In this document: one piece after another, positions 7,017-14,564 of the stretch
How positions within the stretch are numbered: position 1 is the stretch's first letter
Layout of the letters: the number at the start of each line of letters is the position of its first letter
Assembly (NCBI GenBank): GCA_003241285.1
Contig: QFOT01000007.1
Span: 1-30,388, forward strand
Reading direction: 5' to 3'
Source: Micavibrio aeruginosavorus
Lineage (GTDB): Bacteria; Pseudomonadota; Alphaproteobacteria; Micavibrionales; Micavibrionaceae
Length of the DNA: 30,388 nt
Made by a program: the position numbers and the translations under genes
Notes under the pieces: model-generated
The model's input: only the letters and a program-made list of their open reading frames with translations
Databases searched by the model: none
What the model was told of the DNA's origin: nothing

Positions 7017-7395
7017 ATTTATTTAAAGCGGCTTGATATATTTTTGCACTCAAAAATGCGCTGAATATTCCACAAAAAATGCAAAAAAAGAAAAATTCTA
7101 TTTTGCTTGATGCTCCAAAAGCAGTTGATCCAAGTAAGCCACTTAATGTGCAACCAAATATGCACGAATTCGTAAGCAAATTTTTCTTTGATGAGTTTAA
7201 TAAAACAATAAAGCCTGTAAAAAATGGAATGCAGTAAAAAATTAAACCAATTGGCCATATAAAAAAAGGAAGCAGGAGGATTCTTAAATATACAAAGTTT
7301 TGAAGAAATAGGCTGAAGAGGCTGCCTATAAAAATACAGGAAAAAGAAATTCCTGCAGCGCAACTTATAAATGAAAAAATTAATCTGTTAATCAT
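7000..7395 (-). CDS. Small AT-rich membrane protein, unknown function
   Basis: About 131 residues from ATG at 7395; an in-frame ATG at 7428 would overlap the upstream gene by 28 bases and is less likely. Four or so hydrophobic segments are visible, rich in Phe, Ile, Leu and Cys, with short Lys/Asn-rich loops. The coding strand is distinctly more AT-rich than the flagellar genes around it, which suggests either recent acquisition or weak constraint. It is co-directional with the FliK-like gene upstream, six bases apart, and convergent with fliJ with a 17-base overlap. I do not recognise a family. Confidence 0.5.
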   Translation of the reverse strand: MINRLIFSFISCAAGISFSCIFIGSLFSLFLQNFVYLRILLLPFFIWPIGLIFYCIPFFTGFIVLLNSSKKNLLTNSCIFGCTLSGLLGSTAFGASSKIEFFFFCIFCGIFSAFLSAKIYQAALNKFTPLS

Positions 7396-7400
7396 GTTTT

Positions 7401-9506
7401 TCAGCCTGCAATCTCCACATTCACCCACTGCTCAGGCTTGAACTGGAAGGTGATTTCTCCCGATAAATTCGAACGGTCCATGGCTTTGTAATAAAGCTTG
7501 CGCAAGGCTTCCTGCATTGGGTTGCTGATCGTGGCCTTGGTGCGCATGATCATATCGAGTTTTTCCTGTTTCATAAAACCGTCGACCTGCACTTTGCCCA
7601 TGCGCGATAAATTCAGTTCAAACATAAAGCGCATTTTTTTGCGGCGCCCGTTTTCCACGCTTTCGTCATTCTCTTCGTTCCAGCTCTTGTAATAAAGCGG
7701 GAGCTTGTGGACCTGCTGGCCGTACCAGAAGGGGATCACGGTCGCCTTCCAATCATTAGGTAATGGCGTCGCCTCCAATCTTGTCGTCATCGCGCTATCA
7801 CCGGCCAGTGCGCGCAGGATGTCGATTTTGTTGTTGGCTTTGAGGAAATCAACGGTCGGCGGGTCGATCAGCGCGTCCAGTTCTCCTGAGCGCATGATGG
7901 CCAAAAAGAAAAGCGAGAGAGCGCCCATATTTTGCGGCTGGGTAGGTGTCGGCAGCATCTGGATCAGGCTTTGGGCTGCTTGCGGATTGATTTGACCCGC
8001 GCTGACGATCAGGTTCTGGAGGTTTTCCCAGATCTCTCCTTGCGCCCAGTTCTGCAAATTCTGGCCTGCGCCGATGGCGAAGGGCACAAAGCCGGCTCGG
8101 GGTTTGGGCATAACGGCTGGCAGGGGGGCGACAATGACGGGTGAGCCCTCAATCACGTTGTTGGCGATAAACTGGACGGCGTAGTTTACCGGTTGGGATG
8201 AGCCGGGCAATGCGAGGGCGACGATTGGCTGACCTTGCGGGGTAAAGCTCACGACCTGTCCGAGGATGGTGGGCGGCTGCTGAGCGGGGAGTGCAGGTTG
8301 GGATGTTGGTGTCGCCAATGGTAATCCGGTTGCCGGGTTGGGCTGGACCTGATTATTGATGGGGGGCGCAGTATTCGGCGTGGTTTGGATAGGTGACGGG
8401 GCCGGCGCAGAATAGGCTGGGATTTGTCCCTGAACAGAAATTTCTGTTTTACTGATTGGCAGGGCTGGGTTTCCCGGGATGGTGACTTGGGGTAAGGCGG
8501 GGGGTGAGGTGGATGCCTGAACGTTTACTGGGGGCTGAGGCAACACAACCAAATCTTTGGCGATAAGGGGGAGCGCTTGGGCGCTTTGAGCCTGCGAAAG
8601 CGCAGCTTGAAAATTGCCGTTTTGAAAGGCGAGAATCTGAACATCAATCGGCTTGGACGGATTAATAAAAACTGTCGGGGTTGAGTTTTGCAACGGTGTG
8701 TTTTGTAATTTGGGACTTATTGGTAAATCAAGAGCTTGTGACAGTTTTTGGAAAGCTGTTTCAAGTTGCTTTTGTTTCGTTGCAGCTATTTGTTCATCCG
8801 GCACAGGAAGAAGGGCGCCGATATCGATGCGGCCTAGAAGCTGGGTCAGGTTGCGCCTTGTTTCTATTGGCAGATCAATGGCTTCGATGATCATATTAAG
8901 TAGGTTTGTAAATAATTCCTCCGGTTTCATCAGGGCGGTATTTTGAACGAGTTGAGCGGCCTGAGGCATCGAAGATATGGGAATAAGCCGCACGATTTGG
9001 CCTGCGGCAAGTGGCGCAGACAGACGGATATTTTCTTCTGGCGTTATCGATGAGAGTGCTTCGGCAAGATCGTTTTGTTTGACGGAGGCCGGGCGGTCGA
9101 GCTTGACGCCGGGGCTGCTTACAGGATGAGAGGTATTTGAGTTTTGTCCGGTTGGTATTTCAAGGCGTGGCGGTTGGCTTGTCGGCGCCGGTTCCTGGTT
9201 TTGTGGCTGGGGACGGATGGCGGCTTGGGCGGGCGGGCGCCCCGCCGGAATTTCAATCTCGATTTTCTGGCCCGGAGGCAAATTGCCACGATCCTTTAAA
9301 AGAATATTGATAATGCCACGCTCGGTTTCGACCTGGACATAACCTTCCGGCGTCTGGCCCTTAACTGTGCCGGTCAGGTTTAAGCTTTGCGGGTTATTCT
9401 GCAAGGAATCCGGCAGGGCGATCAAGCGGACTGCTATATCCTGAATCTGGGCCCGGGCGGCGGCAGCGGCAATGGCGGCGGGCGGCAAACCCGATAAATT
9501 CGACAT
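7401..9506 (-). CDS. fliK: FliK-like flagellar hook-length control protein
   Basis: A 701-residue protein in three parts. The N-terminal region contains a small beta-rich segment (about 42-90, with TPEGYVQVETERG and ILLKDRG). A long Pro/Gln/Ala-rich middle (about 90-460) is probably disordered. The C-terminal domain (about 600-701) contains LNLSRMGKVQVDGF and ends FKPEQWVNVEIAG. The C-terminal part resembles the FliK substrate-specificity switch domain, where a strand like LRLEPEELGRVEV is typical. FliK measures hook length while being exported and signals FlhB to switch to filament export. Similarity is weak, and a longer family of uncharacterised flagellar-associated proteins in alphaproteobacteria could fit as well. 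Its place next to fliIJ supports a flagellar role. Confidence 0.55.
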   Translation of the reverse strand: MSNLSGLPPAAIAAAAARAQIQDIAVRLIALPDSLQNNPQSLNLTGTVKGQTPEGYVQVETERGIINILLKDRGNLPPGQKIEIEIPAGRPPAQAAIRPQPQNQEPAPTSQPPRLEIPTGQNSNTSHPVSSPGVKLDRPASVKQNDLAEALSSITPEENIRLSAPLAAGQIVRLIPISSMPQAAQLVQNTALMKPEELFTNLLNMIIEAIDLPIETRRNLTQLLGRIDIGALLPVPDEQIAATKQKQLETAFQKLSQALDLPISPKLQNTPLQNSTPTVFINPSKPIDVQILAFQNGNFQAALSQAQSAQALPLIAKDLVVLPQPPVNVQASTSPPALPQVTIPGNPALPISKTEISVQGQIPAYSAPAPSPIQTTPNTAPPINNQVQPNPATGLPLATPTSQPALPAQQPPTILGQVVSFTPQGQPIVALALPGSSQPVNYAVQFIANNVIEGSPVIVAPLPAVMPKPRAGFVPFAIGAGQNLQNWAQGEIWENLQNLIVSAGQINPQAAQSLIQMLPTPTQPQNMGALSLFFLAIMRSGELDALIDPPTVDFLKANNKIDILRALAGDSAMTTRLEATPLPNDWKATVIPFWYGQQVHKLPLYYKSWNEENDESVENGRRKKMRFMFELNLSRMGKVQVDGFMKQEKLDMIMRTKATISNPMQEALRKLYYKAMDRSNLSGEITFQFKPEQWVNVEIAG

Positions 9507-9539
9507 TCTTTAGTTTAGCAAAAAAGACAGGTAATTACA

Positions 9540-9800
9540 TTAGGTCGATTTCCGGTTTATGAGCTTGCCCGTCCCTTCCGCCATGGCCAAGGGAATAATT
9601 GTATAAATAACGGCCAGAAACGTAAAGAAAGTGCGGGAGCCTTCTTCCATGTCGAATACGGCTTTGAGAATATCACCGAACAGAACAATGCTGGCGAACC
9701 AGATGGCGAATAAGAGCCATCCAACCCATTTCATTTTTCTGGCTTTGACGATCAAGGCGACATGAATGGCAAAAAGTATAAAAGCGATGGCAAATAGCAT
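9540..9800 (-). CDS. Small membrane protein, unknown function
   Basis: 86 residues with three hydrophobic segments (about 1-17, 25-44 and 58-76) and a basic end (KLINRKST). The loop RKMKW after the first segment and the acidic DMEEGSR loop suggest alternating topology. It lies 33 bases upstream of the FliK-like gene on the same strand and may share a transcript with it. The compact, regular layout looks like a real gene. No family is recognised. Confidence 0.6.
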   Translation of the reverse strand: MLFAIAFILFAIHVALIVKARKMKWVGWLLFAIWFASIVLFGDILKAVFDMEEGSRTFFTFLAVIYTIIPLAMAEGTGKLINRKST

Positions 9801-9855
9801 GGGTAAAATTCCTTAAAATATAAGAGCTAACAGCATGCCGTTTTGATTGTTCCAG

Positions 9856-9887
9856 AAAAACGTCACCCCAGTTAGAACATGGGTGAC
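9856..9887 (-). terminator. Intrinsic terminator of the pirin gene
   Basis: Read on the minus strand: perfect 7-bp stem GTCACCC/GGGTGAC with a 12-base loop, then G and five T residues. It begins seven bases after the pirin stop codon and separates it from the small membrane-protein gene. Confidence 0.7.
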
Positions 9888-9893
9888 TATCTT

Positions 9894-10598
9894 TTAATTT
9901 ACTGGCACATCGATAATTAAAATCTCTGCATCGCCGAGCGCTTCGATTTCCAGAGTTTTTTCTCCGGTCACTTCCGCGCCATCGCCTTTTTTCAAGATCT
10001 GACCGTTGACACTGAAGCTGCCTTCGGAGGCTAAAATATAGGCTTGATGCTTGATCTTTTGCGTTAGTTTTGTGCCCTCAAGAATATTGCCGCCATAGAT
10101 CGCCGCATCCTGATGAATAAAAAGAGCATTAGAGCCTTTATGTTCATCCTGACCGGAAACCAGTATAGGGAGTATATCCTTAATAGGTGCTTTGGGAAAT
10201 TCTGCCGCGTCCCAGCGAGGGGTGACATTTTCCTCATTTGGCTCGATCCAGATTTGATACAATATAGTGTCTTCATGTTCATGATTGAACTCTGAATGCA
10301 CGATACCGGACCCTGCAGACATGACCTGAACGTCGCCCGCTCCTGTGCTGCCTTCATTGCCCATCGAATCCTTATGCGAGATTGCGCCTTTCCTGACATA
10401 GGTGATGATCTCCATATTGTCATGGGGGTGGGGTGCAAAGCCACGACTACCCTGCACGATATCGTCATTAATAACACGAAGCACGCCAAAGGCCGTACGG
10501 TCGCGGTTGACATAGCGGGCGAAGCTGAAATGATGGCGGGCATTGAGCCAGCCATGATTAGCGTGACCCAGATTTTCATAGGGGTAAATAGTAATCAT
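9894..10598 (-). CDS. Pirin family protein (YhhW-like)
   Basis: A bicupin of 234 residues. The metal ligands of the YhhW-type pirins are all visible at the expected places: H57 and H59 in FAPHPHDNMEIITY, and H101 and E103 in GSGIVHSEFNHE. The N-terminal RHHFSFARY and GWLNARHHF segments are also characteristic. Some members have quercetinase activity in vitro, while the physiological role of most is unknown. ATG 10598 follows a good AAGGAGA about eight bases upstream. The gene is transcribed alone: it has a terminator behind it and a divergent VOC gene in front, so the 150-base gap is probably a two-way promoter region. Confidence 0.93.
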   Translation of the reverse strand: MITIYPYENLGHANHGWLNARHHFSFARYVNRDRTAFGVLRVINDDIVQGSRGFAPHPHDNMEIITYVRKGAISHKDSMGNEGSTGAGDVQVMSAGSGIVHSEFNHEHEDTILYQIWIEPNEENVTPRWDAAEFPKAPIKDILPILVSGQDEHKGSNALFIHQDAAIYGGNILEGTKLTQKIKHQAYILASEGSFSVNGQILKKGDGAEVTGEKTLEIEALGDAEILIIDVPVN

Positions 10599-10697
10599 AA
10601 TAGTCTCCTTGAAGCCGGATAGGCTAAAACTGACAATCTATCCGTTGGAATAGTATATAGAACCATAGCGCAAAAATAGAATAAGTACCCAAAACGT

Positions 10698-10709
10698 AAG
10701 TAGTTACTT
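10698..10709. promoter_or_regulatory. Candidate operator dyad between pirin and VOC genes
   Basis: AAGTA-GT-TACTT, a short perfect dyad in the 150-base gap between divergent genes. It could be an operator for a redox- or quinone-sensing repressor such as an HxlR-type protein, but no regulator gene is adjacent and the match is short. Confidence 0.25.
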
Positions 10710-10748
10710 TAGGTAAACCGATATACTAAATCTCATGATTTATATTAT

Positions 10749-11249
10749 ATGGATTACATGAGAGAAAAAATTGATCCCGGCGTAAGAATTGGCCATGTCC
10801 ATTTAAAAGTAGCGAATATCGAGCGCGCGCTGGGGTTTTATTGCGGCGTGCTGGGATTTCATGTGACGCAGCGTTACGGCGAGGGGGCGGCTTTCATCGC
10901 AGCGGGCGATTATCATCATCATATCGGCCTGAACACCTGGGAAAGCAAAAACGGTTCACCGCCGCCGCCCGGAACAACAGGACTATATCATACGGCTATA
11001 TTGTACCCGACACGGGCTTCGCTAGGCGATGCGCTGCGCCGGGTACTTGATGCGGGTCTCACGCTGGACGGCGCGTCCGATCATGGGGTGAGCGAAGCGC
11101 TCTATTTGCGCGATCCCGATCAGAACGGGATCGAGCTTTACTGGGATAAGCCAAAAGAATTATGGCCGTTTGATGCCGCAGGTGAATTGCAAATGCATAC
11201 AAGGCGTCTGGATCTGGATGATTTACTGCGCGAGGCGGAGCTGGCATAA
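10749..11249 (+). CDS. VOC family protein (catechol 2,3-dioxygenase-like)
   Basis: A 166-residue vicinal-oxygen-chelate protein. The first module begins IGHVHLKVANIERALGFY with a likely metal His at 16. The second contains GLYHTAILYP (second His) and DPDQNGIELYWD (Glu ligand). This arrangement, with the GLYHxAILxP motif, resembles CatE-like extradiol dioxygenases rather than glyoxalase I. The C-terminal tail (about 150-166) is acidic and specific to this protein. The true substrate is unknown. It diverges from the pirin gene and lies eight bases before the HAD gene, so it probably leads a three-gene plus-strand unit. The start could instead be the ATG at 10758. Confidence 0.87.
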   Translation: MDYMREKIDPGVRIGHVHLKVANIERALGFYCGVLGFHVTQRYGEGAAFIAAGDYHHHIGLNTWESKNGSPPPPGTTGLYHTAILYPTRASLGDALRRVLDAGLTLDGASDHGVSEALYLRDPDQNGIELYWDKPKELWPFDAAGELQMHTRRLDLDDLLREAELA

Positions 11250-11257
11250 TCGGCGGC

Positions 11258-12064
11258 ATGAAAAAACCTGTTATTGCCATTGCCTATGATTTCGACGAAA
11301 CGCTGACGCCGGATTATATGCAGCATAATTCATTCCTGCCTGAACTGGGATTTACCGATTTCAACGAGTTCTGGTCGGCGAATAAGGAATTCGCCAAAGC
11401 CAATGACATGGATGAAATTTTGTCCTACATGGCGATGATGCTGAAAGAAGCTAGTTATCGCAACAAATCGATCAAGCGCGAAGCTTTTATCAATCATGGC
11501 CGTGGCATTAAATTTTACGAAGGTGTCGAAACCTGGTTTGATCGGATCAACGCCTATGCCAATGAACGCGGTGTTGAAACACAGCACTATGTGATCTCAT
11601 CGGGTTTACGGGAGATGATCGACGGGACATCTATCCGCAAGCATTTCACGCATGTTTATGCGTCCGGCTTTCAATATAATCAGGACGATGTCGCGGTGTG
11701 GCCAGCAACTGCGGTTAATTATACCAATAAAACCCAACATTTGTTCCGCATCAATAAAGGTATCTTGAATTCGTGGGACAATAAATCAGTCAATCAGTAT
11801 ATGCCTGAAGAAGAGCGTCCGGTCCCGTTTGAAAACATCATCTATATAGGCGATGGCGATACCGACATCCCGGCAATGAAAATGACCAAGCATTACAACG
11901 GGACTGCGATTGCGGTTTATGATGCATCGAAGCCGGATAAGAAAAAAGCGTCCGATGATCGGGTCGCGCAGGACAGGGCGGATCATTCAGTGCCAGCGGA
12001 TTATCGTGAGGGCAGTAAGATCGACTTATTGGTAAGGGCAAAGATAGATGAAATTATGGATTGA
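11258..12064 (+). CDS. HAD superfamily phosphatase-like protein
   Basis: 268 residues with HAD motif I YDFDETLT (D11 nucleophile, D13 acid/base), a helical cap (about 20-95), motif II VISSGL and motif IV GDGDTDIPAMKM with the paired acidic residues. The C-terminal region carries a Lys/Asp-rich segment. The core is complete, so a working phosphohydrolase is likely, but the substrate cannot be read from the sequence. A GGCGG lies just before the ATG. The last 17 bases overlap the start of the next gene, which implies coupled translation. Confidence 0.88.
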   Translation: MKKPVIAIAYDFDETLTPDYMQHNSFLPELGFTDFNEFWSANKEFAKANDMDEILSYMAMMLKEASYRNKSIKREAFINHGRGIKFYEGVETWFDRINAYANERGVETQHYVISSGLREMIDGTSIRKHFTHVYASGFQYNQDDVAVWPATAVNYTNKTQHLFRINKGILNSWDNKSVNQYMPEEERPVPFENIIYIGDGDTDIPAMKMTKHYNGTAIAVYDASKPDKKKASDDRVAQDRADHSVPADYREGSKIDLLVRAKIDEIMD

Positions 12065-12497
12065 TGCTGATGCCTGTCCAAAAGTAATCAAGGAAGTTTT
12101 GTACCGGGCTGCGGAACGGACAAAGATCGAAACAATTTTCGTTGCGAACAGCTATTTGAACGTTCCGCACTCACCTTTTATACAAGTTCTGCAAGTAGCG
12201 GATGGTTTTGATATTGCCGATGATAGAATTGTCGAATTATGCGAGGCGGGTGATTTAATTATTACGGCGGATATTCCGCTGGCGGCAAGGGTTATTGAGA
12301 AAGGCGCGTTTGCTTTAAATCCAAGGGGGCAGCTTTATGATGCGAATAATATCGGGCCTATTCTTTCGACCCGTAATTTCATGCATTCGATGCGCAGCTC
12401 GATGAGCGAGGGGCAGGACGGTCCGGCGGCATTTACGAATAAAGATAGGGAATTATTTTCCAACGCGCTGGACAAATTTATCACGCGCCGAAAATAA
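12048..12497 (+). CDS. yaiI: YaiI/YqxD family protein (UPF0178)
   Basis: 149 residues with the family blocks WIDADACP near the start, DLIITADIPLAARVIEKGA (about 76-94) and NPRGQLYD (about 97-104). These acidic clusters recall PIN-like nuclease folds, though the biochemical function is not established. Length agrees with the usual 145-160. It is translated from within the end of the HAD gene and ends five bases before the convergent flhG. Confidence 0.93.
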   Translation: MKLWIDADACPKVIKEVLYRAAERTKIETIFVANSYLNVPHSPFIQVLQVADGFDIADDRIVELCEAGDLIITADIPLAARVIEKGAFALNPRGQLYDANNIGPILSTRNFMHSMRSSMSEGQDGPAAFTNKDRELFSNALDKFITRRK

Positions 12498-12501
12498 CTA
12501 T

Positions 12502-13353
12502 TTATCTTCTTGCAGCCTTTTGCATCTCTCTCGCTTCTTCCAGCATTTCACGATAGGCGACCTTGGCGATTTTCTCGACGTCGGTGGCTGCTTCCGTATT
12601 CGGTGAGCGGGTCAGAAGCGGTGTTTGGTGTCGGATGGTTTCACGGACACGCGGATCGGAGCGGACCATACCAGCGAGAGGCGGTGACATGCGGAGAAAG
12701 TTTTCACAAGCTTTCAAAAGTGTCTTGTATGTTTTTTCGCCTTCGGACGCGCTTTGTGCCTGATTGACGACGATGGATACATTTTTCGACATACCTGCGG
12801 CGCTGCCTAGTTTGATAAAGGCATAGGCATCGGTCAACGAGGTTGGTTCTTCCGTAGAAACAAGAAGTGTGCGGGTGGCCATGGCGGAGAACATGCGAAC
12901 CGTACGGTCAACGCCCGCGCCCAGATCGATCACGACGACATCGTATTTTTCCGATACTTCCAGAAGCTGGTCGCGCAACATGGCCAGACGCTGGGAGGGG
13001 AGGGCAGACAAAGACGCCTGACCGGAACGGCCTGCGATAATGTCAAAACCGCCATCTTCATAAGGCTGGATGACTTTATCAAGCGAAAGACGTCCGCGGA
13101 TGACGTCATTTAGATCGCGCTTCGGCATAAGGCCCAATTGAACGTCCACATTGGCAAGGCCCAGATCTCCGTCAAACAAGAGAACGCGTTTACCCATGCG
13201 GGTGAGCGCCTGTGTCAGTGTGATTGAGAAGAAAGTCTTGCCGACGCCGCCTTTACCGGAAGCGACTGCAATAATGTTCGTTCCCCTGCGGAAGGACGGC
13301 GATAGCGGATTGTCTATGGAGGCGTCTATCGCCACAGTGTTCTGTTCGCTCAT
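12502..13353 (-). CDS. flhG: MinD-like ATPase FlhG (FleN/YlxH)
   Basis: ParA/MinD-family ATPase that limits the number of flagella and antagonises FlhF. The 283 residues show the deviant Walker A SGKGGVGKT (32-40), LLFDGDLGLANVDVQLG and the switch DVVVIDLGAGVDRTV. The last of these has Gly-Val where many relatives have other residues. A MinD-type amphipathic C-terminus is suggested by the basic end EAREMQKAARR. It lies seven bases after the stop codon of flhF, the common flhF-flhG order, so the two are surely co-transcribed. It ends convergently with the YaiI-family gene. Confidence 0.93.
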   Translation of the reverse strand: MSEQNTVAIDASIDNPLSPSFRRGTNIIAVASGKGGVGKTFFSITLTQALTRMGKRVLLFDGDLGLANVDVQLGLMPKRDLNDVIRGRLSLDKVIQPYEDGGFDIIAGRSGQASLSALPSQRLAMLRDQLLEVSEKYDVVVIDLGAGVDRTVRMFSAMATRTLLVSTEEPTSLTDAYAFIKLGSAAGMSKNVSIVVNQAQSASEGEKTYKTLLKACENFLRMSPPLAGMVRSDPRVRETIRHQTPLLTRSPNTEAATDVEKIAKVAYREMLEEAREMQKAARR

Positions 13354-13360
13354 TGTTTTC

Positions 13361-14398
13361 TCATCCCGTTCTGCGCGTTCTGCGCTTAGTTGAAGTGTTT
13401 TTTGCTTGTTCAGAAATAGTTGAAACTGTTTTATTCGGCATAAAATAATTCGCCAGAATTCTTGGTGTTAAAGGTGTCAGGCCGTCTGCCACTTGTGACG
13501 CGATACCTGCATCCGCGAAAGAAAGACCGCCCTGATGTGCGGCGGAGATCAGCCCCCCAAGGCGGCGGGCCATGTCAAGGCGAGTTGGCACAAGGCGGCG
13601 GGCGCCAAGAGCGGAGAAGACTCGGGCGATCTCACCGGATTCGCTCGAATCCATTGCAGCAGGAAGAACGAGTACAGGCTCGATATCGCCTGCGGCAATA
13701 AGCTGTGCCAGCAATTTCATATCTTCCCTGTCGAAGGGATTAAGGCCTGCGGTATCAATCAATATTTGATCGGCCTGCAAACCAGAAAGAGCAGCAGACA
13801 ATTCTTTCGCGTTACGGGCGCGTTTTAAATCAATTTGCAAAAGCTTCGTAAAGGCTTGAAGTTGTTCAAGCCCGCCCGCACGTGACGTGTCTGTCGTGAT
13901 AATTGCAACATCTAAATCTTCCATGACACAGCGCGTGGCCTGTTTGACGAGGCTCAACGTCTTGCCCGCGCCGGGCGGGCCGACAAACATCAAAGCTTTC
14001 TTATAGGCTTTTTGTGGCAAGGGAGTGAAATTGAACAATGTATCGAAAGCGCCGACTAAAGCGACATGCGGATCGTCGACGCCCATGACGGAGGCGCAGG
14101 AAACAACCTGGTCCATCACTTCTTCGGACACGACATGTTTCAGCATGACATCGATTAAAGCTTCCGAAAGATTGTCATCGTCCATTTCCTCGTCGTCATA
14201 TTGCAGCCAGTCGTCAGCAGTCGCGCCTTTGTTTAAGTCAAAAGCGATCTTTTCATCTTCGACAGCTGCTGTAACGCGTACACTTTTTCCGCCCTGTTCT
14301 TCACGGGTCGCAATTATAATTGCATCCTCGCCTAGGGCCTCACGTACAAGCTGCATAGCCTCTGCCATTGTTTTTGCATAAAACGACTTTAGTCGCAT
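13361..14398 (-). CDS. flhF: Flagellar biosynthesis GTPase FlhF
   Basis: SRP-type GTPase that marks the site of flagellum assembly, usually the pole. The 345 residues start with the typical MRLKSFYAKTMAEAMQLVRE block. An acidic linker (about 65-80) and an N-domain follow, then the GTPase domain with P-loop GPPGAGKT (140-147), ITTDTSRAGGLEQL, LIDTAGLNPFD and the guanine-specificity region TRLDMARRLG. It precedes flhG with a seven-base gap. A perfect TTAA-N7-TTAA box lies about 66 bases upstream, so CtrA control is likely. In many bacteria flhF follows flhA directly; here about 5.4 kb with other genes intervene. Confidence 0.95.
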   Translation of the reverse strand: MRLKSFYAKTMAEAMQLVREALGEDAIIIATREEQGGKSVRVTAAVEDEKIAFDLNKGATADDWLQYDDEEMDDDNLSEALIDVMLKHVVSEEVMDQVVSCASVMGVDDPHVALVGAFDTLFNFTPLPQKAYKKALMFVGPPGAGKTLSLVKQATRCVMEDLDVAIITTDTSRAGGLEQLQAFTKLLQIDLKRARNAKELSAALSGLQADQILIDTAGLNPFDREDMKLLAQLIAAGDIEPVLVLPAAMDSSESGEIARVFSALGARRLVPTRLDMARRLGGLISAAHQGGLSFADAGIASQVADGLTPLTPRILANYFMPNKTVSTISEQAKNTSTKRRTRRTG

Positions 14399-14464
14399 GG
14401 TGAATAACCGGAACTCGATTCGCTATAAATATACATGAGAGATTCAAGCGTGACACGCGAAATC

Positions 14465-14479
14465 TTAATGAAAAGTTAA
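14465..14479. promoter_or_regulatory. Perfect CtrA-type box between flhF and DUF2339 gene
   Basis: TTAA-TGAAAAG-TTAA, an exact match to the TTAA-N7-TTAA consensus, extended to an inverted repeat ATCTTAA/TTAAGAT. It sits 66 bases before the flhF start and 85 before the DUF2339 start. Three GATTC sites (14417, 14441 and 14509), of the GANTC type methylated by CcrM, and a GCGTG-A-CACGC dyad (14448-14458) are in the same gap. Confidence 0.65.
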
Positions 14480-14564
14480 GATACAGCAAGTTCGATTAAT
14501 GAATTTGAGATTCTTCTATTAACTATTGTCTGTTAGGCTTGGTGACTATCATTTCGGGGGCTTC

